DNA from: Porodaedalea pini
Taxonomy: Eukaryota > Basidiomycota > Agaricomycetes > Hymenochaetales > Hymenochaetaceae
NCBI GenBank assembly: GCA_002794775.1
Contig: NBAY01000001.1
Coordinates: 434,001 to 498,000 of the forward strand
DNA: 64,000 nucleotides
Direction: 5' to 3'
The notes below the pieces were generated by a model that saw nothing but the letters and a program-made list of their open reading frames with translations, ran no database searches and was not told where the DNA came from. This document shows positions 20,378 through 30,912 of the stretch, one piece after another. Position 1 is the first letter of the stretch; each line of letters begins with the position of its first letter. A program made the translations under genes and the position numbers.

Positions 20378-23300
20378 CCATCGGGGCGACTGACCGAGAA
20401 GAACAAGGGACTTCGAATCCGGATTCGCTAAAATATAACCAACCGTCTGTACAATACATAGATGCAAACGACGTCGATGGTTTTCCCGATTACGAAGTCC
20501 CCACCGGTGTGAACAAAGATGAAGAGTACGAGCAACTGTTCATGAGAGGAACTGGCGGACGCCAGCTGGACCTTCTCCTGACCGTTGAGCATGAAATAGC
20601 GGGTGAGGCGAGAGAGGTAGATGCGCATGCCCTTGTGGATTTGGGATGCACGGGATCCTGCATCAACGTCAGGTTCGTCGAGAGGTACGGGTTGGAAACG
20701 AAACGCTACATTCGACCCCTCGCGGTGCTCAACGCCGATGGCACGCACAATGAGGCCGGATTGATCGAGGAGTACGTTGACGTCGAGCTCATGATCGGCC
20801 ATCACCAAGAGAGGATCGTCCTCGCGGTAACGTCCCTAGCGTCGTCAAACATCTTCCTAGGATACGACTGGCTTCGACGTCACAATCCGGAAGTCGACTG
20901 GAAAACGGGTTCGATTGAATTCACCCGCTGTCCAGAAGAATGTGCGATAGAGAGAGAGCCGGTGGAGGACCTAGGCAAGGTGAAGAAGGTGGTGGAGCAG
21001 ATGAGGAGGGTGAGTGAGATGCGAATGGACAAGGCGTCCTGGCCCGCATACCTCAACGACTACGCCGATGTTTTCAGCGAAAAAGGTTTCGAGAAGCTTC
21101 CGGAACACCGACCCTGGGACCATGTCATCGACTTGAAGCCCGACTTCAAACCGAGCAAGTGTAAGATCTACCCGCTCACGCCAACTGAGCAGCAGTCACT
21201 CAAGGACTTCCTTGATGAAAATCTGAAGTCGGGTTGCATTCGACGGTCGATATCGCCCATGGCATCGCCCTTCTTCTTCATTAAGAAGGCCGACAAATCG
21301 CTACGCCCGATCCAGGATTACCGTAAGCTCAATGACGGTACGATCAAGAACAAGTATCCCCTCCCTCTCATTGACGAACTCGTCGACAAGGTCAAGAAAG
21401 CGAAGTACATCACTAAGCTTGACCTTCGCTGGGGGTACTACAATATCCGGATCCGCGAGGGTGACAAATGGAAGGCAGCGTTTCGCACGAACATGGGCCT
21501 CTTCGAACCGACGGTCATGTTTTTTGGTCTTTGCAACGTGCCGGCCACATTCCAGGCCTTTGTCAACCACATCTTTAAGGACCTAATCTATGCGAACTTG
21601 ATCATCGTATACCTCGATGACATCCTGATCCTCTCGGAAACCATTGAGGAGCATATCGACACGTCGAGGCGCGTACTCCAGATCCTCCGAGAAAATGGCC
21701 TGTACCTGAAGCCGGAGAAGTGCGAGTTTGACGCCAAGGTCGTCAAATACCTCGGCCACATCATCGGCAATGGCGAGATCAGGGCTGACCTGGCAAAGAC
21801 AGAGGCGATTGCGAACTGGCCAGTCCCACGGAACCTCAAGGAGCTGCAACAGTTCCTCGGCATGGGAAACTGGCTGAGACGGTTTATTAAGGACTACAGC
21901 AAGGTGGTCCGACCGTTGACGTCGTTAACGGGCAAGAAGGACTGGGTATGGGAGACCGAACAGCAGGAAGCGTTCGAGGAGCTGAGACAACGTCTCTGCT
22001 CACCTCCAGTCCTAGCCATCGCCAATGACGAGGGCCCCTTCCGCATAGAAGCGGACTCGTCGAACTTTGCACTCGGTGGTGTGTTGTTGCAGAAGCAGGA
22101 AGGGAAGTGGAGGGTGATCGCCTACAGGTCAGAGGCACTTGAACCGGCAGAACGAAACTACGAGATCTACGACAAGGAGATGCTCGCGATCGTTTCGGCG
22201 CTCAAGGAGTGGCGGCAATACCTCCTTGGCGCTCGCCACAAGATTGAAATCTGGTCCGACCACGCCAACCTCACCTACTTCAGGTCGGCGCAGAAGCTGA
22301 GCTATCGCCAAGCTCGCTGGTGGACTGAACTTGAAGAATTCGACTTCCACCTCGAACACAAGTCGGGCAAGACGATGGGCAAGGCAGACCTACTATCGCG
22401 CATGGCGGGCTATGATCAGGGGAAGGATGACAACGATGGGGTCGTGTTCATCAAGGATAAGTGGTTGAACCGTGGAGTGGTGCGGACATCGCGCGACGAG
22501 GTGATGGAACGAGTGGGTGAAGCGCAGAGGGCGCAGGACGAGTCGGAGAGGCCTACGGGTTTGGTGGAGGTCGCCGAGTTGTGGCGAATGAAAGGCAAGG
22601 TGTATGTTCCATCGACAATAAAGGAGGCCGTGTTGCGGGAGTGCCACGACTCGGTTCTGGCTGGTCATCCGGGAGCGTCGAAGACAGTAGAGCTTGTCCG
22701 TCGCGATTTCTGGTGGGCATCGATGTTCTCCGACGTCCGAGCATACGTCCGAGGATGCGACCGTTGTCAACGGACGAAAGCCTTAAGAACGTCGAGGTCT
22801 AGACCGCTCCATCCAAACGCTGTCCCTGAAGGACCCTGGGAAATTGTTACGGTCGACCTAATCGGAGAGCTCCCGGACTCCAAGGGACACAACGCGATCT
22901 GTGTCTTCGTGGATAGGTTCTCAAAGCAGATGCACGCGATCCCGACGACGACGAGGCTGTCAGCAGAAGGCATGGCCCAGCTGTACCGCGACCACGTCTT
23001 CCGCCTCCATGGCCTACCAAAGAAGATCATCCATGACCGAGGCACGCAGTTCGATGCGTCGATGATGAAGGAGTTGTACAAACTTCTGCACATTGAAGGC
23101 AACCCGTCGACAGCGTACCATCCACAGACGGATGGTCAAACGGAACGCGTTAACCAAGAGCTCGAACAGTACCTTCGACTCTTCGTTAACCATCGGCAAT
23201 CGGACTGGAAGGACTGGCTCCCCCTCGCAGAGTTCGCATACAACAACCGTGAACACTCAGCAACGAAGATGTCCCCCTTCTACGCGAACACAGGACGTCA

Positions 23301-24003
23301 CCCCTTGAGCTTCGACACGACGCGAACCTCATCTGCTAACATGTCAGCGGAAGAATTCGCAAAGCACATCAAGGAGACTCATCGCGTTGCTAAGGACAAC
23401 CTAGTCAAGGCAGCAGAGGACATGAAGCGATACCATGACCGAACAGCAGGAGCTTCGGTGGAGTACAAGGCTGGAGACAAGGTCTTCCTTGATGGGCGAA
23501 ACATCAGTACGGACTCGCCGACAAAGAAACTCGCAGACAAATGGTACGGCCCCTTTGACGTAGTCGACAAGGTAGGAGCGAGCGCGTACAAGCTCAAACT
23601 CCCGAAGCGATGGAAAAAGGTCCACCCTGTCTTCAACAAAGCCCTGTTGAAACCCGCCGTCGAACCGTCCTTTGAAAGCCAGAAGCAACCACCGCCACCG
23701 CCACCAGACATCGTCGACAACGAGGAGGAGTACGAACTCGAGGAAGTCTTAGACTCACGTCTGCACTGAAGGAAACTACAGTACCTTGTCAAGTGGGTCG
23801 GCTACAATGAACCTACTTGGCAGCCTGAGACGGACTTTGGCGAGAACGCGAAGGAGGCGATCGCTGAGTTCTACCTCAAACATCCCGGTGCACCTCGGAA
23901 ACTCGACATCCCTCGTCAACGACTCCGTCCGCTCTTCGTCGACACCGAGCCTGACGACCGCGATCATGGTTGGTCGGGACACCCAACCTTGAAGGGGGGG
24001 TAA
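20378..24003 (+). pseudogene. Pol of the Ty3-type element, interrupted by TGA in the chromodomain
   Basis: Replication polyprotein. Protease ALVDLGCTGSCIN (about 20630; the usual DSG/DTG is DLG here). Reverse transcriptase KADKSLRPIQDYRKLN, KLDLRWGYYNIRI and VYLDDILIL (about 21610). RNase H FRIEADSSNFALGGVLL with the DKEMLAIV helix. Integrase zinc finger H...H...CDRC (HDSVLAGHPG, GCDRCQRTK), core VTVDLIGELPDS, HDRGTQFDA and YHPQTDGQTERVNQE with the D,D,E residues, and a GPF-type module (KWYGPFDVVDKVG). A C-terminal chromodomain (KLQYLVKWVGYNEPTWQPE) marks it as a chromovirus. An in-frame TGA at 23767-23769 cuts the chromodomain; the same frame then runs to TAA at 24001, directly before the 3' LTR. 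No ATG starts pol. Confidence 0.95.
23989..24003 (+). promoter_or_regulatory. Polypurine tract
   Basis: GAAGGGGGGG immediately before TAA and the 3' LTR; the plus-strand primer site. It overlaps the last pol codons. Confidence 0.9.
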
Positions 24004-24416
24004 TGTTAGAACCTGAACTTTCACCTTTTCCTTTATTTTCCCTTTTACCATTTCCTTTATTATATCCGTCCTTTTCATTATATTTACCCATCTTACACAA
24101 TCATTCCCACACTGCCTTCATTCGTTCCATTCCCACTCGTTATGTAATGTTAGGTAATATAGTCTCACGGTTGTCGCTATATAAGGTCTCAGGAATCGCA
24201 TGAACTCCTTGTTCTGCTTTTCCTCTTACCTCCGCGATGACCTAGGTGAGACTCGTCCCCCTTGTATTAGTTTAGACTTGTATTAATCCTCTTACCTCCG
24301 CGATGACCTAGCCTGAGTAAGCGTGTCCCGAGTCTACGCTCGAGTATAGCACGTCCCAGAGAACAGTCAGCCGAGGCCTGCCCGGTCCGAGTCGTCTCCC
24401 GGACTCCCGCCTAACA
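24004..24416 (+). repeat. 3' LTR (413 bp)
   Basis: Same length as the 5' LTR and different at three positions. Followed by the GTGGG duplication. Confidence 0.97.
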
Positions 24417-24596
24417 GTGGGTACCGGTAAGCGAAAGTTTAGAAGGGATGATTGACTGAATGGTAGGGATTTCTTGAAAACAGATAATGTCAGGGGGAGA
24501 ATGACTGGAGGAAAAGGCTCGAAGCAAATAGTCAAAAGTAGGGACTGAATTGCGAAGGTTAAGAGAAAAAACTGTAATGGAATTAGTCATGAGCAT
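24417..24596 (-). pseudogene. LINE ORF2, N-terminal piece
   Basis: Starts at ATG 24596 (MLMTNSITVFSLNLRNSVPT) and gives the start of the endonuclease domain (SLNLR; DIICFQEIP with the catalytic Glu) before the LTR insertion. The ATG follows the TAG stop of ORF1 with no spacer and in the same frame. Confidence 0.8.
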
Positions 24597-25688
24597 CTAG
24601 AAGGGGGAACGATAGTTGCGGCGAGCTGGGCACTCTGATGATCTAGCGCTGTGGTTGCCCTGGCAGTTAATGCACAGGGCGAAGTGCTCGCATTGTAAGT
24701 TGTTGGATGCGGTGCATGGAGCGCACTTGGCGACATGCACAGCGGTACGATGTGGTTCGGAGCAGATTGCGCATCGCGCGACTGATCGGCACCTTGCAGC
24801 TGGATGTCCCAGGTGATGGCAATTATCGCACTGGTTAATAGTGGGATGGGCTCACATCTCTTCGAGGCGACGTATGACTCCGAATATCGGGACCGATCGA
24901 TTGTTGTGGAGGAAGAAATGGTCGAAGCAGAGTCGAGAGTCGTCTTTGAGAACGACCAAAACATTACAAAAGTCGCGTTGGTTTAGGCGTTCGATGGAGG
25001 ACATGAACCGCGGGGGAAACATGAATTTGTGCCCCTCGAACTGTGGAAGGGCAGATATTTCGTCGATGAGGTCTTTCTCTGAATAAATTAGTTTGGTGTC
25101 TTTGTCGTATACTGGGACACCTGGGATGACCATTTTGAATTGCGGAGAGGGAGTAAAGGCCCTGGCGCCACTGATATTGATTATGCGATTCAGCTGGGAA
25201 ACGAGCGAACTGTGTTGGGCATCAAAGTCAGGACGAATGTTAGTAAACGCGATTAAAAGATTGGAGTTGGTTGTGTATTCCACATTGAGAATAACAAGAT
25301 GTTTGAAAAAGGGATTGCCCTTGAGGCCAGCGCGAACACTGTTTTTGACGGACAAGGTAGAAGGGCGGATGGCGAGGTCGCCGGGAAGAGAAAAGAAGAT
25401 GCGGCGGACGTTTCGAGCGCGAGTGTTGACCGATCTGTTAGACCAGTTGATTGGAACGGTAGAAATTTCCCCGTCAGGGTTCTGTTCGGTGATACGGACC
25501 ACTTTGGTCGGAGTGGGTTTAGCTTTCTTCTGTGCCGCTTTAGCGTAAGTAACTGTTGTGAACCCATCCCGATCCGTTCCAACGGCTTCAATGGGCGGGT
25601 AGTAGACCTTGGTTTGGGAGCCTTGAGGGGTGTTGTGAGCAGAGTGGGCATAACCATCCGGTGCGATAATGGTGCCTTCCGAAGTCAT
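24597..25688 (-). pseudogene. LINE ORF1, distal part with three zinc knuckles
   Basis: Begins MTSEGTIIAPDG at 25688, overlapping the previous stop as ATGA. An RNA-binding-like region follows, to RRLEEM, then an in-frame TGA at 24852-24854. The same frame continues with three Cys/His motifs: CDNCHHLGHPAARC, CAICSEPHRTAVHVAKC and CINCQGNHSARSSEC. It ends with TAG at 24597-24599. Such knuckles bind the element RNA in Tad1/I-type LINEs. The TGA removes them from this copy. Confidence 0.8.
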
Positions 25689-26830
25689 ACGGTAGCCAGA
25701 ACCCGGGATACGGGTTTTAGCGATGGCAGCTGCATATTCTGATTTTCCATTTTTCGGGGTCTGGACTCGCTGCTTAAAGACGGGACCTGGGGGAGGGAAC
25801 TTGGGTCATGAACAAAACGGGCACCAATTGGATCAGGAAGGATTTTGTTCTGTTTGTTAATATTAGTAGTGGCGGGAACCGGACGCGAGACTGACAAGAC
25901 CGAAACGTCTGAAAGTTGTTTTTCGATTGTGTTAGTTTTATCAGAGATAGAAGAAACGACCGCGGAAAGGTGCTGAATAGACCGGGACATGGCGTGCATA
26001 GTATCTGTGATTTCTTGATCGCGGATGGTTTGACTGTTGACATAAATGTTTTCGAACACGTGCTTGAACGAGGGAGAATGAATACGGAAAGTGGAATGAA
26101 AAGCTTCCAAGCTTTCATTGGCTGAGTTGGCGAGGCTGGTTTCGTCGTCCAATGAATTTGACTTGTTTATCCAGGATACCAAATTGGATCCAACATTAGC
26201 GAGGATGGACCCGGCGCGAACAGGGTCGTCGAACCAGGGTTTGTCAGATGACCACGTAGGCTGGGAGATGAGCGTGTTAATTGTATCCATAGTTTCTTTG
26301 GTGAGGTCAGCAAAGGAAATGTTGACTTTCTCGGCGATGGCCGGATCGTTCATTTCATCGATATCTTCCATAATATTGTCGACCTGAGGGGCTTGGCTGA
26401 CATGTTCGTCCGGGATGTACAGATCATCGTCCATAGCATCATCGTCAATTCGGGCGGGGGGCGGGATGGACCTGTGTTCTTCTTCTGAATTCGAACGTTT
26501 GAGAGTGTTCTGCGATTCGATGTCCGGAGTCGGGGGAAGGTCCCCTTGTTTACGAAGTTTGGCGGCATGTTCGTCCGCCTCGACATCGGGAGACCATTTA
26601 GCACGATTCGCCTGTACTGTAGCGCATACGTTGTCATCGTGGTTGTAGGTCTTGTCGCGACCACAAGTGACACATAATTTGGCGGTCCCGCTGACGCACG
26701 AGCGACTGTGGTAGGGGAGATCCTGTTTACACTCCTCACACTTGGTGGGGTCCTTGGGATTGACAAGGGAACGGGTAAACTTTGTCTTGTGAAGAGACGC
26801 TTTTGCTTTGGCCAGCATTCTGCTGTCCAT
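25685..26830 (-). CDS. LINE ORF1, proximal part (381 aa)
   Basis: Starts MDSRMLAKAKASLHKTKFTR. It has an unusual N-terminal Cys cluster (CEECKQDLPYHSRSC with CVTCGRDKTYNH) resembling a small zinc finger, an acidic middle and a helical region (ETMDTINTLI, LSAVVSSISDKTNTIEKQLSD, possibly a coiled coil). Ends TGA at 25685, overlapping the next ATG. It may originally have been fused with the distal part by frame, or expressed by reinitiation. Confidence 0.7.
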   Translation of the reverse strand: MDSRMLAKAKASLHKTKFTRSLVNPKDPTKCEECKQDLPYHSRSCVSGTAKLCVTCGRDKTYNHDDNVCATVQANRAKWSPDVEADEHAAKLRKQGDLPPTPDIESQNTLKRSNSEEEHRSIPPPARIDDDAMDDDLYIPDEHVSQAPQVDNIMEDIDEMNDPAIAEKVNISFADLTKETMDTINTLISQPTWSSDKPWFDDPVRAGSILANVGSNLVSWINKSNSLDDETSLANSANESLEAFHSTFRIHSPSFKHVFENIYVNSQTIRDQEITDTMHAMSRSIQHLSAVVSSISDKTNTIEKQLSDVSVLSVSRPVPATTNINKQNKILPDPIGARFVHDPSSLPQVPSLSSESRPRKMENQNMQLPSLKPVSRVLATV

Positions 26831-27068
26831 AGCGAGTAGGGAATGAGAAATGAGACTGATAACACTGTTTTCCCACGGTCGATGATGATGGTAGGAAGCG
26901 AAGTGATGAGATAAGAGTCGGTTCCTCCGTACCGATGACGGTCGAGAAAACTATCCCTGTTATCTCTCAGGCTCAGGCTTATGTACTTGCACCAATAGAA
27001 TTACATCGAGAGTGTGGCAGAGGCTGCTGCCTTGTGCTCGGGGTCACATCGAGCTCGTCATCCTCGAC

Positions 27069-29684
27069 ATGCCTCGCGTCACCTTCGCCGTCCCGGCAGA
27101 CGAATCTGCGCCTTTGCTGCGACGGTCAAGGTTTGCCTCGGCTCTGAATGATGCAGATACTGCCTCCGCTTTGCATGGTAAATCTCGGACAGTCAAAGGC
27201 ATCCTTATCGGCGGCGACGTGCACAAGACCTCTGTTGGCGATGTCAGCTACCTGCCTCTCTACCGTCGACCAAGACGACATGAAGTTTCGCTGTGGAAGA
27301 GTCTCCTCTGTGTAGCAGTCAGCGCTGTCTTCCTCCTGTGCTTCATTATCGCCTCGACTGTACTTCTCGGCAAGGTGCAACATCCGACGGGTCCGTATCC
27401 TGCTCCACCATCGGGTTCACCAAGTGGGGATGCAGTGCAGCGCAATCCCGCGTACTTGATCGAGGCAAAGAATGGGGCAGTCGCAAGCGAGAATGAGATG
27501 TGTTCGAAAATTGGAGTCAATGTGTTGAAAGAAGACGGAGGAAATGCAGTAGATGCGGCGGTAGCTACGACGTTCTGCATCGGCGTAGCAAACCTATTCT
27601 CGTGCGTGATCTCTTCTGTGTTGTCAATTCTAGTCTAATCTTTCCAAAAGGTCGGGCATAGGCGGAGGTGGCTTCATGACCGTGCGCATACCCCCAGTCT
27701 CTTCAAACACGTCCTCGGAAGTATGGTCCATCGACTTCCGTGAAACTGCTCCTGCACTAGCGAACAAGACAATGTACGTGGACGATCCACGCTCCTCCAT
27801 GTTCGGCGGTCTTTCAGTCGGTGTGCCCGGGGAAGTACGCGGCCTTGCTGAGGCTCATGGTCGCTGGGGCTCCTTGCCGTGGTCACAGCTCGTACAGCCC
27901 AGTGTGGACTTGGCAGCCGGGTGGAAAGTCGGGAAGGAGCTTGGTATACGGCTTCCAGTAAGCTCTGATGATCATTCGTGTTTCTGTCTAAACGCTGAGT
28001 GTACTTCGCGGACATATTAGTGGTTCGAAGAGCTGATCTTCAGAGATCCGGTTTGGACTGCCATATTCGCACCTAATGGTAGAATATTGCAGGAGGGCGA
28101 GATCGTCCGGCGTACCAACTACTCGCGGACGCTGGCTGCCATCGCCGCCAGAGGCGCAGATGCTTTCTACAAGGTACCCATTCCTTGCTAAATCTTCACT
28201 CGTTCTGTCTAATTTGTCTAGGGCGAAGTCGCCGACGGCATCGTATCTTCTATTCAATCTACGGGCGGCATCATGACGCACGCGGACCTCGAGGGGTACC
28301 GCGTGAAGGTCGAGCCCGCGCTTTCAGGCTCGTACAGAGGGCGGAAAGTCTACACGCCGTATGCGCCGACGAGTGGTCCGGTACTGCTGCATATGCTTAA
28401 CCTGTTTGAGCGGTATGACCTCGCGGGCGAGGGCCGCTCGGGCTTGAATACGCATCGGTTAGTTGAGGTTATCAAGTGTAAGAGGACATTCCTTTCTTTT
28501 GGACATTCAACTTCTCTCAACTGGCTTGCTAGTTGGCTTCGCTGCTAGGTACAATCTGGAGGTATCATTCTGTGCCAACTGATGACTGATGTATTACCGT
28601 TAGGACTAAGGTCTGCGACCCCGGATTCACGAATGATACTGCCGTATAGACGAGATCTCTACGAAATCTTTTGGGAAACTTATTTCTGTAAACATTACTG
28701 ACGTACGTGGCGCTGTTCCTGTTTATTTAGTATTAATCTCATGCTTTGGAACAGGACTTCACTCATACCCCGGATTACTACAACCCAACTTATGACGTTC
28801 CCATGGATCATGGCACAGTGCGTATCACTGTGAGTATATATCACTATGCTTCTCGCTGATGTTTAGTTTATTAGAGTCATACCTCAGTCGTCGATAAGAA
28901 CGGCATGGCCGTGGCCATCACGAGCACGGTGAACTTGATCTTTGGGTCTCAAGTAATGGATCCGGTCACTGGCATTCTTTTCAATGATGAGGCGAGCTAT
29001 TTCACCTACCTCTTCGAAGTTCTGTGACCTGATCACACATCGAAGATGGACGACTTCTCGACGCCGGGTCTTCCAAATGCTTTCGGCCTTTGGCCATCAC
29101 CGTGTTCGTACTGTCTTCCCTCTTGTCGTCGACTTGTCTTACCTTACGTAGACAACTACCCTGAACCCGGCAAGCGGCCACTCTCCTCCACCGTTCCCAC
29201 AATTATCGAGCACGAAGACGGCTCTTTCTACCTCGCCGTCGGTGGATCGGGTGGGTCTAAGATATTCCCAGCGGTCGCACAGGTCATACTCGGGATCGAC
29301 GACTGGGGGCTTGACCCCAGCCAAGCGATCGAGTGGGGGCGCGTGCACGACCAGTTGTATCCGATGTCTGTCGAGGCGGATGACGTGCTTCCAAAGGACG
29401 CCTTAGACGGGTTAAGGGAAAGAGGGCATAACGTTACTGGTTTGTGGTTTTTGTTGCTGAAGCGCGCAGGGAAGGATGAGCTGATTCATTTCGATGGCTT
29501 TGTCGTAGTCCTTGATATTAACCGTGTTGCGTCTGTGGTCCAGGCTGTGGTGAAGAAAGGAGACACGATATACGGTTCGTCATCTTTGCTACCATGTTCC
29601 GCCTTTCTTTTTACCAACTCATTATTTCTTCTCGTGATAGCTGCCAGCGACTCGCGGAAGAATGGCATCGCTGCTGGGTACTAG
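27069..29684 (+). pseudogene. Gamma-glutamyltranspeptidase, with a 1-nt frameshift
   Basis: Cleaves the gamma-glutamyl bond of glutathione; type II membrane-anchored and self-processing. Start MPRVTFAVPADES at 27069; one membrane helix (VAVSAVFLLCFIIASTVLL); the large subunit has GGNAVDAAVATTFCIGV, GIGGGGFMTVRIP and DFRETAP (glutamate binding). The small subunit starts at the catalytic Thr in HGTSHTSVVDKNGMAVA (about 28870), followed by STVNLIFGSQV, MDDFSTPGLPNAFG, KRPLSSTVPTIIE and GGSGGSKIF, ending SRKNGIAAGY. About nine exons. Near 28641-28647 the reading frame breaks: one base is missing relative to the continuing frame (IDEISTKSFGKLISVN follows out of frame). One intron appears to use a GC donor (28992). 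Otherwise all catalytic motifs are intact. The LINE 5' end lies only about 200 bp upstream. Confidence 0.85.
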
Positions 29685-30017
29685 AGACAGATGTGCTTTA
29701 CGAGACGCAATTAGACTGCTTTTTCTTTTCACACTGGCCGAAGAGTACAGAATGCAAACAAGCTCAAGGCAACGCGCTCAGCTTGGGTATCAACCGCAGC
29801 GAGTTTCAACTGTTGTCACTGAAGAGACTATAGAATACTGGCTAAAATTACAAGACCACAAGGATACAAAACACTTGGCTGGTACTAGTATACAGTAGAG
29901 GCGAACTCTGGCTCTGGTCGTCAACACACGGTCATTAATACATCACATCAACACGCTGGTGCGGCTCTGTCAGGGAGGTTCTCAATTCTGTCGGATTCCG
30001 TCTCGGTTCAGTGGCTC
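29685..30017. other. Intergenic, convergent 3' ends
   Basis: About 330 bp between two convergent genes, with no gene seen. It should carry both 3' UTRs. Confidence 0.4.
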
Positions 30018-30581
30018 TTAAAGAAGTGGACGTTTAATCAGGTCAGTCCTTCTGGAAGCGTCTACGCAAAAGGGAGGGAGAGAAGCCTCACCGTGGAGGA
30101 TGACTTTCTGTCCTGCAAGCGCACACGCGTTGCGTTGCCACTCGTCCATGAAGTTGACGCGCCGCCGCGTGCCCGGAGGAGAGGGCGAGGGCGAGTCGAG
30201 GTGCGTGCTCCGTCGTTCGGTGTTTATCGGGCGGGATCGGTCTGGCGGCGAACCGTCTGAGTAATTTTACGAACGGGATGAAATCAGTCGCATTTTTACA
30301 GATCAAGGAAGTTGAAGCGCACCGCGGAGCGTTAATGGTGCGACGCCGTCGCTATTCGAGCGCCTATACTGTGCATCAGAACTTCCTTCCTCCCCTGCGT
30401 GTTCGCGCTCGCGGTCGTGTTCATGCGAATGGCGCTTCCCGAGCGGCGCGCGCCGGCCCTCGAGCCCGTCGAGCCGGCGCAGCGTCTGCTGCCTCGCGGC
30501 CTCGGGCGTGCGCGGGTTGTGCACGACCTGCAGCACGTCGGCGATCTTTGCGGAGTTGTGGCGGGAATGTGAGGGTGGCAT
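30018..30581 (-). CDS. Con-6-like (conidiation-specific type) paralogue A
   Basis: Starts MPPSHSRHNSAKIADVLQVV at 30581. The N-terminal motif NPRTPEAARQQTLRRLDGLE has the Con-6-like shape (small residue, Pro, x, Ser/Thr, x, Glu, Ala-rich helix). A charged middle follows, then after a splice RRRVNFMDEWQRNACAL and LAGQKVILH, again like the Con-6 repeat (G-x-K-A-x-L). The last exon, HDASRRTDLIKRPLL, is divergent from the motif. Related to the gene at 37328 in both N- and C-terminal motifs. Role unknown; Con-6 proteins are small, stress- or development-induced fungal proteins. The exon joins are less certain than in paralogue B. Confidence 0.55.
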
Positions 30582-30912
30582 CTTTTTTTTTGTTCGTGTT
30601 GCGCTTTGAGTATCGGGTGGATATGTTAAGGGGGGAAAGAGTTGAGATGCAGGAGTCCGGCTTTTTAAGCGTTGAGGATATGCTATGCCTGGCTGCGGGC
30701 TTCTCGTCCCTTCTACAGCCCTAGCATTTATACGCACAAAAAATATAGCGTGTCAGGCCCGCCCCGGTCCATGGGCATAAGCACGTATCACAGGCCGCCT
30801 TCTCCAGTGGAGCACGCAGTGCCACGCGACCTTACGTCCTTACGTTTACCACATCTCTCTGCCCTTCCGCGATCTTCCGATTCCTTGCTTGAGACTTCGC
30901 GCTGGGAGATTA
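30582..30912. other. Upstream region of paralogue A up to the transposon
   Basis: Holds the likely promoter of paralogue A. No other gene seen. The Tc1-type element inserted at the TA 30911-30912. Confidence 0.4.

Larger units (their letters stand above)
18110..24416 (+). mobile_element. Ty3/gypsy-type LTR retrotransposon, chromovirus with Tf1-like self-priming
   Basis: A 6,307-bp element bounded by two 413-bp LTRs starting TGTTAGAACC and ending GCCTAACA, with a 5-bp target duplication GTGGG (18105-18109 and 24417-24421). Order: LTR, primer site, gag, PR-RT-RNase H-integrase-chromodomain, polypurine tract, LTR. The LTRs differ at only three positions, all transitions (two are CGA/TGA-type changes in a repeated CCGCGACGACCTAG motif), so the insertion is young. 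It is disabled by one TGA in the chromodomain, although the catalytic domains upstream are open. Confidence 0.97.
14400..26870 (-). mobile_element. LINE (non-LTR retrotransposon, Tad1/I-like), split by an LTR element
   Basis: Minus-strand element with ORF1 (gag-like, zinc knuckles) at the right and ORF2 (endonuclease, reverse transcriptase, RNase H, terminal zinc finger) at the left. It is interrupted at 18110-24416 by the Ty3-type element, which duplicated GTGGG of the LINE endonuclease region. Joining the two halves restores the endonuclease reading order (LTGTH then VFSIRNF). The boundaries (about 14400 and 26870) are approximate. At least two in-frame TGA codons plus the insertion make this copy dead. 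Tad1-type LINEs with RNase H are common in basidiomycetes. Confidence 0.85.

Noticed and set aside
19526..20467. 313-codon ORF antisense to gag
   Set aside because: Shadow of the GC-rich gag gene; no motif of its own.
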